DNA from: Antedon mediterranea
Taxonomy: Eukaryota; Echinodermata; Crinoidea; Comatulida; Antedonidae
DNA length: 60,000 bases
NCBI RefSeq assembly: GCF_964355755.1
Contig: NC_092675.1
Coordinates: forward strand, 29,786,912 to 29,846,911
Direction: 5' to 3'
Position 1 is the first letter of the stretch. Every line of letters begins with the position of its first letter. This document shows positions 22,601 to 47,493 of this stretch, piece by piece. The translations under genes and the position numbers were made by a program. The notes beneath the pieces were generated by a model. That model made no database searches. It was not told the DNA's origin and worked only from the letters and a program-made list of their open reading frames with translations.

Positions 22601-23899
22601 GTTATTATCGCTAGAATTACTCAAAAGTGTCTGTGTACAGACTTTATATGATTTAATAATATATCCATGATTTATATGGTTATGATATAGATCACAGAAG
22701 TGCTTCCGGTTAGCAGTTGCAGTTTAATGCTCGACTAGCAGTACTAACACGTTCTATTCTACTTTATCACATTATATTATACATTTTCTGTAGATATAAA
22801 CCTCTAACAACAGAGATATCGTGTATTAAAAGCACTTAATACAGTTTAGACAGTTTTCTTGATGACTGGCAATAGTCTGCCAAATACAGTCTAGTGACAG
22901 TTACAGAATCGTCGGATGACTTTTATCCATATTCACTCCAGATGCTGCCTGGAACAATCTACTTCTCTATATATTATGTTATTATTTGTGCTATGTACCT
23001 ATAGACATGGTTATGTACATTTCATTTTATTCATTTATTTAACAACATATTTATCCAGGAACATGTCCACAGTAAGGAAAAAGAAAAACCCGTGTCGATG
23101 ATGCTCTTACTAGTACGGTGTTAAGAGTAATGACCATGCTTCTTTTTGGTTTACAGTCGGACAGGATGTACCTTGAGTTCCAAGTAGAGTAGTTTCAGCG
23201 AATTTGACTGGAGGTTATTACCATTCTTTCTCAACTTATTGTCAACTAAATACTATTGCATATAGGCCTACATGAAATATATTTAAAAATCATAATTGTT
23301 CAATATCATTCATCCCTCACGGTATTCGCTAGTGTATAACACCAGTAGTTAATGAATATACGCTGAAACTTTATTCTTTCTTTATTTAAACATTTAAATA
23401 TTTTTTTATCCTTTATATTAATTGTTATTGCATTTATAGTTACTGTTATTGTTTAACGAATAAAATCAGAATTTGGCGAGACGTAAATAAAATAAATTAA
23501 ATCCCACTAATACACATGCGAATAGAACATGTTTTTTAAAGATCTTTCATGACGTCATGTTTGTTAATTAGTTTAAGATGAGGATGAAAGTTACATTAAT
23601 GCTGATGAATTTTAATTTAATAATGCTTTTAATATTTCATGAATATACTATATGCAATGCTTTATAGATTACAATCTGTAGTAGAGTCTGCAATAACAAT
23701 CCGCTGTTGTGTTATTTATAAACAGTATTACTTGTTGATCACCGCGGCAAATCTATTCCAATAAATTAACAATGTGTTTATTGAGCTTGTTGACAGTAGT
23801 CACAATGCTGTGGGAAGAAAGAAAACAAATCTGATTTATCAAATATACGCACTGTCAAGTTAAAAACCATTATGGATTAGAATTAAGTTTGTCATGATA

Positions 23900-23943
23900 T
23901 GCCAGGACGGACATAACAATATCAAGTTTATGTCCGTCCTGGC
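23900..23943. repeat. Inverted repeat, 16-bp arms
   Basis: GCCAGGACGGACATAA and TTATGTCCGTCCTGGC are perfect inverse complements separated by about 11 bases. No direct repeat flanks it. Confidence 0.85.
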
Positions 23944-24280
23944 GTGCCATAGATACACACATTTTGTACAGATAGAATCATAGAAAACACTAAATGGAAT
24001 GTCATGTCGCGGTTATATACGATGTGTTCCAATTATTTTTTATCATTTTCATTTTTTTATAATCAAACTGGAACGGTTTATTGATATTTAACAAATTGTT
24101 GTTCTATACATTTATAGAGTAAAAAAGGTATATTCCTCGGAGTGTTACTATCACATTAATTAAATCAGACAAATACACTCACAATGAATTTTAAAACAAA
24201 ACAAGAAAATCATAAAAAAGAACTAATATTGTCCGGATATATACAAAATGCACAAAGGCCTTTATACACGAATTGAGCTC

Positions 24281-24855
24281 TCCCTTCCTCCGCCCTTGCA
24301 GGTCTCCAAAATCCCCTCCTCCGCCCTTGCAGGTCTCCAAACTCCCCTCCTCCGCCCTTGCATGTCTCCAAACTCCCTCCTCCGCCCTTGCATGTCTCCA
24401 AACTCCCTCCTCCGCCCTTGCAGGTCTCCAAACTCCCTCCTCCGCCTTTGCAGGTCTCCAAACTCCCTCCTCCGCCCTTGCAGGTCTCCAAACTCCCTCC
24501 TCCGCCCTTGCAGGTCTCCAAACTCCCTCCTCCGCCCTTGCAGGTCTCCAAACTCTCCATCTCCGCCCTTGCAGGTCTCCAAACTCCCTCCTCCGCCCTT
24601 GCAGGTCTCCAAACTCCCCTCCTCCGCCCTTGCAGATCTCCAAACTCCCTCCTCCGCCCTTGCAGGTCTTCAAACTCCCTCCTCCGCCCTTGCAGGTCTC
24701 CAAACTCCCCTCCTCCGACCTTTCAGGTCTCCAAACTCCCCTCCTCCGCCCTTGCAGATCTCCAAACTCCCTCCTCAGCCCTTACAGGTCTCCGAACGCC
24801 CTCCTCCGTCCTTGCAGATCTCCAAACTCCCCTCCTCCGCCCTTGCATGTCTCCA
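24281..24855. repeat. 30-bp GC-rich minisatellite, about 19 copies
   Basis: The unit contains CTCCTCCGCCCTTGCAGGTC followed by TCCAAACTCC, with 29-31-bp variants. Each copy carries a CCCTTGCAG|GT string that mimics a splice acceptor next to a donor dinucleotide. Because the period is divisible by three the tract is open in all three + frames and in - frames; none of these is a gene. Confidence 0.95.
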
Positions 24856-24899
24856 TCTTGACGAAATATGAAACTGAATTCTGTGTTGCATAATGAATA

Positions 24900-26240
24900 A
24901 ATTGGCATGGGTAATTACTGTAATTATATATTGTTTATTACGTAAGAGTAATTGAGACCTGTCGCAGGCCTATACCAATATGGCACAATTATCCTACACT
25001 ATTGAAATCTTTCAGTATATTATAACATTATAGTATTTGCTTCAGCCAAGTGTGGTAAAAATGCAAATCTTGAAACAATATAATTGTGACTACAAAAAGC
25101 TGTTTGTTAGGACGTCTTCATTTCTATTATAATTAATTTTCTGTTAAAGCATGTTTTTCTCCCTGCAGCAGACATTTAATTTATTTTCAAAATAGCTGTT
25201 TTGCCGCGGGAAATCACATTAATATCTGTGAAAGGTTTCGAAAATAAAACGTTTATCATGTTGTCGCCTTCTACATTAAGGAAGAATATTGTCTGATAGC
25301 TATTAACAAAATATAAATTGCATTTTTTTGTTGGTAAAATTATTTTTGAATAGACGGTGTTTTTAAAGACATATATGCTTATACCACATAAAATAATGAA
25401 TGAAATTGAGTGAAAGAAGGCTTCAAGTCGCCGTTAATCATTATCAATTTTATAAGATTACATTTGTTTAATTTAATTTGAAAAAGAGGGTGAGAAGAGC
25501 TGCCATCAGACTAACATACACAAGCCTCCATCAATCGTATATCAAACAACATAATCAATAAATAAAATTAGCGAGTCTCCAGTTTGATCAAGGCAATTGT
25601 TGGATTGACTTGGTTTGATAGATCCATTTACTCTAGCAGAAAGTGTTATCTTTTTTATTTTTTTTATTTTAATGCTTACATTTGAAAGAGAATGTGGCAG
25701 GAGTTGCTATCAGATTGGACTATAAACTATTAAAAAATCCTCATCAATCAGACAAAATAATCAACAAATTCGCGCGTTTGCGTGTCAGTTTGAGTGACAT
25801 TTTGCATTTGTTACTCTCGTAGAACGTTTTCCCTTCGCAACAGTATTATGTATATAAGTAATGACCGATAGTAGTGACCGATGTAATTGGATTAGAGATG
25901 AGCATAAATGCTACGGACATGGCGATGTAACTGACCGCTGAACGGATTTGCCATGATCTTTATTAAACTAAGAATAATTGAATATTCAGAGTGATATTTA
26001 TCACAGACTGAAGATAAAAAGCACATCAATTTTACTTTAGTTCCTACGTCGACTAGGGTTTACAAGATTACATACAATCTCCTGGATCCCATTAGTCTAT
26101 ATTAAGATATTGCTATACCTTTTAGTTCAATGTATTCTGTTTAATGTTTTTATGTTGATTGGATACTGTTGTTGTTCCATCAACATTTTTGTTGAATCTT
26201 TCAAAATAGTGGTACATGAGGTAGGCAAGCTAGCTGTATA
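24900..26240. other. Non-coding AT-rich stretch
   Basis: Nothing coding or RNA-like was recognised. Two loosely similar blocks near 25440-25640 and 25680-25830 share GAGAATGTG/GAGGGTGAGA, AGCTGCCATCAGA-like and TCAATCAGACAAAATAATCAA-like strings, so an old duplication is possible. Confidence 0.4.
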
Positions 26241-26243
26241 CTG

Positions 26244-26810
26244 AAATGATGCTACCTCGATATCGGAGAGTACGAGAAGTTGTAGGACTTCTTTGCCTTA
26301 AGTACGAGGTTTGCTTAAAATGATGCTACCTCGCGATATCAGAGTATGAGAAGTAGTAGGTATAGGCCTAAGTTCTTTTCAAAAGTACGCGTAGGTTTAC
26401 TCAAATCGATGCTACTATACCTCGATATTCGAATACGAGAAGTTGTAGGTATAGGCCTAAGTTCTTTTCAAAAGTACGCGTAGGTTTACTCAAATCGATG
26501 CTACCTCGATATTGGAATACGAGAAGTAGTAGGTATAAGCTCCTTCTTGCCAAAAGTAGAGGTTTACTCAACTCGATGCTACCTCGATATTGGAATACGA
26601 GAAGTAGTAGGTATAGGCCTAAGTTCTTTTCAAAAGTACGCGTAGGTTTACTCAAATCTATGCTACCTCGATATTGGAATACGAGAAGTAGTAGGTATAA
26701 GCTCCTTCTTGCCAAAAGTAGAGGTTTACTCAAATCGATGCTACCTCGATATTCGAATACGAGAAGTAGTAGGTATTAGGCACTTTGCCTAAAGTACACT
26801 AGGTTTGCTG
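26244..26810. repeat. 74-90-bp tandem repeat, seven copies, two alternating variants
   Basis: The units share GATGCTACCTCGATATTGGA and ATACGAGAAGTAGTAGGTAT. Two tail types are mixed: one with AGGCCTAAGTTCTTTTCAAA, the other with CTCCTTCTTGCCAAAAGTAG. They partly alternate, pointing to a higher-order unit. ORFs across it on both strands are repeat artefacts. Confidence 0.9.
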
Positions 26811-28287
26811 AATTGTATTGTATAATTGTATTTTTTTGGACGAATAAAAATAGCGGTAGCTAAGAAACCATATACCAAATTAACTTGATTAAATTAATGT
26901 GACGAGCGAAATAATGTTCGTTTTTTAATAATCGGCTGCATGTCACTTGCATAAATCCGCATTCGTCTAACAGATTTAGCTGACTATTAAGTAACTCAAT
27001 ATATTATTAGACTTTCTTACTTTCATTATAATTCCTAAAGATTACAAGAAGAGGCAATGGAAATCTTGCAATGAGATCCGACGGCGGCGTTGTGACTAAT
27101 TAAAATTGTTTTGTTCGTGTCATGGCTTTTTCTTTGTAACTGTCAAAAATGTAAAAACAACTTGTTCAGTTGCTTATTGCTTTTAAAACTGATGACTAGT
27201 TTTGGCTTGGAGTTCATGGCTCAACAAGATATTGAAAACTTACTTCAATTACGACATTCAAGGAGAACCAATTAATGCGATTTGAAAGAGTTTGTTGACT
27301 GGATGTAAAAAAAAATGTAGGAAGCCCTCTATTCTTTCGACTGTCTGTTAAAATGAAATAGCAATAAGTAATAGGTTCTTGTTCTTTTTCTTTCAAAGCT
27401 TGTACCATGGGGATATTCTAATTGTATAGCTCCATGCTTAACTAATCATTTTACGTTAAGATATCGTACCTTACTTTGTATTCCTTTCGCATCCGATATT
27501 TTTGCATTTAAACATTTATTTACTTTCAATGATATAGGCCTATAGTAACAAAATAAAAGGTGATACAAAATATGACAAAGTAACATTGAAAGAAGGCTTG
27601 ATCCCGATGAAGGAGGACTTGTGTTGGGCAAGCCTGAAACATAAAGTGACAAAGTAACAATTTTATGAACATTTTTTATTTGATTTGTAACTTCAATAGC
27701 TAAACAATATGATAAAAAAAACTATACATATCTGAATGTAAAAGTATTACTCTTTCCAATAACCATTTAGTTTGAAGTACTTAAATATCGTCTTGATAAA
27801 AGATAAATAATAATTAAATTATACCCTTACCAAATATTATTATATAATAAGAATTGATTTTGTTTATCTATGGTAGTAAAATAATATTTAAAAATGGAGT
27901 TATTTCTTTTATTAGTACAACCAGTTAAAGTATTATTTATTAATGCTTCAGGAATTTCCCACTTTTCTTTGTTAATGTATTGTACAAAGTAAAATTTGTC
28001 ATTGTTAATGAATGTCTTCACATTTCTTGTTTGATGTGTATACTATTTTTTTATTTTTTTATTCGGTATATAAAAATATATTACAAAACGACAGTCAAAG
28101 ACTGAAATGAATTGTATTACAAATATATAAAAATTAGTTAAAATTGCTATAAAAATAAAAACATCTAATTTAACATTTAATTAAGATTAAATATCGTACC
28201 ATGAAATTAGAAAACATACATGAATAAAAAACCCTAAAACATTCACTATATGTTTGTCTTTCTTAAAAATAATATCCTCTGATCTAA
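26811..28287. other. Non-coding stretch
   Basis: No gene recognised; ORFs at 27214-27652 and 27827-28021 lack motifs. CATGGGG...CTCCATG at 27408-27436 is an imperfect foldback resembling the micro-foldbacks elsewhere in the window, but its flanks do not form a direct repeat. Confidence 0.4.
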
Positions 28288-28395
28288 TCGGGTTCCCATT
28301 TATACACCTGGGTGTAAGTAAAGTCTTGCCTAATACAAGCAATGCGGCGAGAGTTGGATTCGAATGATCTCACTGCGCCACATGCCCTTAAATTC
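28288..28395 (-). mobile_element. Degraded tRNA-derived SINE
   Basis: On the minus strand a tRNA-like remnant (CATGTGGCGCAGTG, then ATTCGAATCC as B box) leads into a body with ACACCCAGGTGTATAAATGG. I recall that motif from SINE bodies in other deuterostomes. The part between A and B boxes is shortened, so it is a decayed copy. Confidence 0.5.
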
Positions 28396-28681
28396 CGAAT
28401 AGGCCTATGTATTTTTATTGTTGAATCTATCAAGTATATCTATCACTATTCTTATCATGTCGTTAATCAAAGTGTCCGCCATGTTTTGTTTTCGAATTGT
28501 CCTCTGCCCGATGTGATTTAATCTGATATTAACATAATGAAAGAACGGTAATTTATAAAATATTGGAATCATACACCCGAGACGTTTAACGGTTCTACTC
28601 TTAAATCGCCTCCCGGTCATAGAAAGACATACATATACCGTAAGTAGGTATTTATGCATACGTGATGACTATACGTCCTTT

Positions 28682-28880
28682 ACACATCATAAAAAATATT
28701 ATTATTATTACATACAAAACTAACACACAGGATAATATTGTGTATAAAAAACTAAAATAGCTAATATGTTATAAAATATAATCACTTTAGGCCTACACAT
28801 TATAAAAAATTATTATTATTATTACATACAAAACACACAGGATAATATTGTGTATAAAAAAATACAATAGCTATATGTAT
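28682..28880. repeat. Two ~80-bp near-identical direct copies
   Basis: ATTATTATTACATACAAAAC, ACACACAGGATAATATTGTG and TATAAAAAA occur in the same order in two copies about 110 bp apart. Confidence 0.8.
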
Positions 28881-29194
28881 GTATACGTATAGTTTTTTAA
28901 GAGAATATTTCATATATATATATTTTGCAGTCAGGCTTGCTCTATATGTGTGTGTGAGACTGGGAATGAAACACAAATATAGATGATATAATGATTTGGA
29001 TAAATATTTATTCTGAAAAGTCCCGTGAGCACGGATCACGGCAAAATAGAAAATTTACCTATTGCGAGGGATAAGTGATTAAGTAGAAAATACTGGGATG
29101 CTACTATATTTTTTATATTTTTTTATTGGTCTCCTTTTCCCTTTTTGTTATCCTTTTTCTTTCGTAATTGTATCGTTCCCGTTTTTTAAGTGTT

Positions 29195-29275
29195 GAGGGC
29201 CTCATGCATGTCAGCTTCGGCTGTTTTGAGTCACACTCGTTAAACAAAGTTGAATAAATTAAACAAATAAATATT
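29195..29275 (+). mobile_element. LINE 3' tail, second copy of the TTCG-hairpin type
   Basis: CAGCTTCGGCTG at 29212-29223 is followed by GAGTCACACTCGTTAAAC and an A/T-rich end (TTGAATAAATTAAACAAATAAAT). It is like the copy near 19551. Confidence 0.5.
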
Positions 29276-29579
29276 GAATAAACCCAAATCATTTGAGTTC
29301 TTGTACTGATGAATGGGGACAACGTGTTCATCTTTTAGTGATACTCAGGGAAACAATTTGTATTTATATATTATTAATAATCTGGATGAACTAGCCATAA
29401 TTAAGAGAATTAATTAATTTATACTGGTACATAGCAGCAATTATTTATAACGTAATCTTAACAATAATCTGTAATAGTTGCTTAGCAACCTGGTGAATCC
29501 CTTCGCTTATTTGCTGTTTGTTTTTTCAGACTGACTGCTGGTTGTCGAACGCTGCCGTGCGTATCAAAACCTAGCTAGT

Positions 29580-45193
<15,614 letters not shown>

Positions 45194-45580
45194 GTTCATT
45201 TCAAACCGCTTCTAATTCAATTACAGTAAAGTAGCTTTTTATACCAACCCTTATTGGATAGTTAGTGACGTGCGCTTAATATACACGATATCCCGGCCGT
45301 TAACAAAATCCCCTGCAATCCAGCGCTGCTTAACATAATGATTATGTCTTTCCGATATAGTAATAAGTAAATAGAATTACAGTATTTTGCGAATAATAGT
45401 TTTATATAAAGCATTACAACATTGTTTAAGGTTTATTATTATTTTTTTTTTAGTGATTGTATTATATATTCACAATCTGTTATTTTGACGTGTTGGGGTG
45501 TGGGTCAAATAAGATTTAATGAAAGAAAGAATTAATAAGATGTAATGTTGTCATATTTTCAATTTTCAATATCTACATTT

Positions 45581-45690
45581 GAGTATCTGCGCACACTGCT
45601 TTCGAGTATCTGCGCACACTGCTTTCGAGTATCTGCGCACACTGCTTTTGAGTATCTGCGCACACCGCTTTCGAGCATCTGTACTGTGCA
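45581..45690. repeat. 23-bp tandem repeat, about five copies
   Basis: GAGTATCTGCGCACACTGCT plus TTC recurs every 23 bp, the last copies diverging. Confidence 0.9.
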
Positions 45691-45947
45691 TAATGTCATT
45701 TAGTCTACGCATATTGAGTATCTGCGCATCTGTTATATGTACGCGCTTACGGGATGAGAAAGTTTGTTATTATTATTTTTTGTTTTCCGGTATACTATTG
45801 TCAAACTGTAAAACAACGTTATTTTAGTTTTAATTATTATTTAAATACTCACACGTTTTTTGTAAATATGAATAACAATATTATATTAAGGGGATGTTCT
45901 TTTAAATATGTTATATAAATTCAGATGTAAAAATATTTATAAGTACG

Positions 45948-46070
45948 GCAGTTAAGTACGCCTATTGCAGTTAAGTACGCCTACTGCAGTTAAGTAGGCC
46001 GTACGGCAGTTAGGTACGGCAATTAATTACGGCGCTGTTAAGTACGACTGTTAAGTACGGCGCTGTTAAG
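45948..46070. repeat. GTTAAGTACG-word repeat
   Basis: Roughly eight copies of (CA)GTTAAGTACG with variable spacers (CCTATTG, GCGCT, GACT). Confidence 0.85.
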
Positions 46071-46080
46071 TATGGGCCAT

Positions 46081-46111
46081 AAAGCCATACTCAGATTTTG
46101 AGTATGGCTTT
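46081..46111. repeat. Hairpin, 13-bp perfect arms
   Basis: AAAGCCATACTCA and TGAGTATGGCTTT surround GATTT. No flanking direct repeat. It lies within the possible PRKG2 3' UTR. Confidence 0.9.
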
Positions 46112-46674
46112 AATAATAATGTTATAACACATTACTGATACTGCAGCAATAAGCATAACGTTTCATTAATTAAATTTCATTATTTATGTAAAATTAAATT
46201 GGTTGATGAAAGATTGTAATGTTAGTAGGTCTAGTTAAGCCCCGAGTGATCTTGATCCCTGCTAGGCAATGATGATATCAAATGAAAGCAAAATGTTACA
46301 GTAAGCCTAGTTATAAGCTTTTTTGAAAAACTTACTCAATTATTTATTTAATTATTTTGAATCTTGTAATAAAAGAATCATTTCATTACGATGATTATTT
46401 TGTTCATTATTGAATGCAGTGCAGCTTTTTCAACAAATAATATTTTGTTATAGCGCCCTCTATACCGCTCCTTTTTTTTTTTATCGACCCTATCCTTGGA
46501 TTTTATAGCAGCCGATTATCTGACTAATAATATTTCCAGTATTTTAATTTTCTTTTGTAGCGTAATTCACTAGTACAGAGATTGAGTTTATAGTTATAAC
46601 CCGCTTGAAAAAACAGACATAGTATTTTAAAAATATAAATACGTGCAGAGTAAAAATAGATCCCTTGATAATAG

Positions 46675-46694
46675 CATGGAGGTATACCTCCATG
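46675..46694. mobile_element. Micro-foldback insertion CATGGAGG-TATA-CCTCCATG with 7-bp direct repeats
   Basis: A 20-bp perfect palindrome is flanked by ATAATAG at 46668-46674 and 46695-46701. A second small hairpin (AATAGGC-ACTCAAC-GCCTATT) starts within the right repeat. Confidence 0.8.
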
Positions 46695-47175
46695 ATAATA
46701 GGCACTCAACGCCTATTCAACATTGTTATTATTACGTAATGAGGATTGCGGAAATGCAAAAACGAATGGAGTTGATGAGTGATACGCCATGGTATTCTGT
46801 GTGTTTTTAGAGGTAATTTTGATTTTGTACTACCCTCACAACAACCCACCTCCACCCCTCTTCCATCCACCAACAATACTCATTCATTAAATAGTAGAGA
46901 ATTGTTGACATTCACCTATGACTTAGGCCTGCACATAAAATCTATGAAAGGGGCTATGGCTATACGAGTAAGTACTCTTGCTCTCCTTATTTCCCTACAG
47001 GTAGGCCTAGGAAGTAAAGAATGTTACATTTGAGCATTGGTACTGCGCGTTGATTATTTAGGAATAGTATTAATAGTATATAACTTAGGCCTATTTAAGT
47101 TTCAGTTGAAGTACATTTTCCCATTTCTTTTAACTGTATACTGTGTTATATTGCAATACATATAGTTTAAATGGA

Positions 47176-47223
47176 AAGGATGACCATGGACCTATGGGAT
47201 GACCATGGACCTATGGGATGACC
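47176..47223. repeat. 20-bp direct tandem repeat
   Basis: GATGACCATGGACCTATGGG occurs twice in tandem, with a partial third copy. Confidence 0.9.
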
Positions 47224-47258
47224 ACCAGAATAAGAGTAAAGCTCGAACAATGTTTGGT

Positions 47259-47280
47259 TAGGGAGTTGTAAACCTCCCTG
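47259..47280. mobile_element. Micro-foldback insertion, AGGGAG type, with 7-bp direct repeats
   Basis: A 22-bp insertion with arms TAGGGAG and CTCCCTG around TTGTAAAC is flanked by GTTTGGT at 47252-47258 and 47281-47287. Confidence 0.78.
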
Positions 47281-47378
47281 GTTTGGTCACCTTAAGAAGG
47301 CGGTTTTTCATTCATTAATTTTTTATTATTTCGAATAGTACATCCATATACAAATCATACGAAAAAAAATGCCTACAT

Positions 47379-47486
47379 CAGGGAGTTGTAAACTCCCTGT
47401 TGATACTAGCATATCGCACACATCGTTAATTGGTTTAAGATAGGATAGTAACTTCGAGCTCTCTCCTCTTATTTTACAACTCCCTG
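47379..47486. mobile_element. 108-bp inverted-repeat element, likely parent of the AGGGAG micro-foldbacks
   Basis: Starts CAGGGAGTTGTAAA and ends TTTACAACTCCCTG, 14-bp perfect terminal inverted repeats, flanked by CCTACAT at 47372-47378 and 47487-47493. The left end itself folds (CAGGGAGTT-GTA-AACTCCCTG). Termini starting CAGGG with 7-8-bp target duplications resemble hAT-type elements, but I cannot assign it firmly. Confidence 0.75.
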
Positions 47487-47493
47487 CCTACAT

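Larger units (their letters stand above)
18482..24280. other. Long non-coding stretch (kinase 5' region or intergenic)
   Basis: No convincing coding exon. It contains a LINE 3' tail near 19610, three CCAATCA words at 21230, 21287 and 21323, and a stem-loop at 23900-23943. The ORFs at 20972-21335 and 22916-23101 have no domain signal. Confidence 0.5.
45194..46660. other. PRKG2 3' flank / 3' UTR
   Basis: No ORF is convincing. An AATAAA at 46368-46373 is a candidate polyadenylation signal. The stretch contains a 23-bp tandem repeat (45581-45690) and GTTAAGTACGG words (45945-46070). Confidence 0.45.

Noticed and set aside
23900-23943. 16-bp inverted repeat as a micro-foldback
   Set aside because: No flanking direct repeat was found at any reasonable end point.
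24191-24908. Long ORFs in both strands (up to 207 codons) of Pro/Ser/Leu or Gly/Glu/Arg repeats
   Set aside because: They are read through the 30-bp minisatellite, whose period is divisible by three; several frames are open at once.
27408-27436. CATGGGG...CTCCATG as another micro-foldback
   Set aside because: Arms are imperfect and the flanking 7-mers (CTTGTAC, CTTAACT) do not match.
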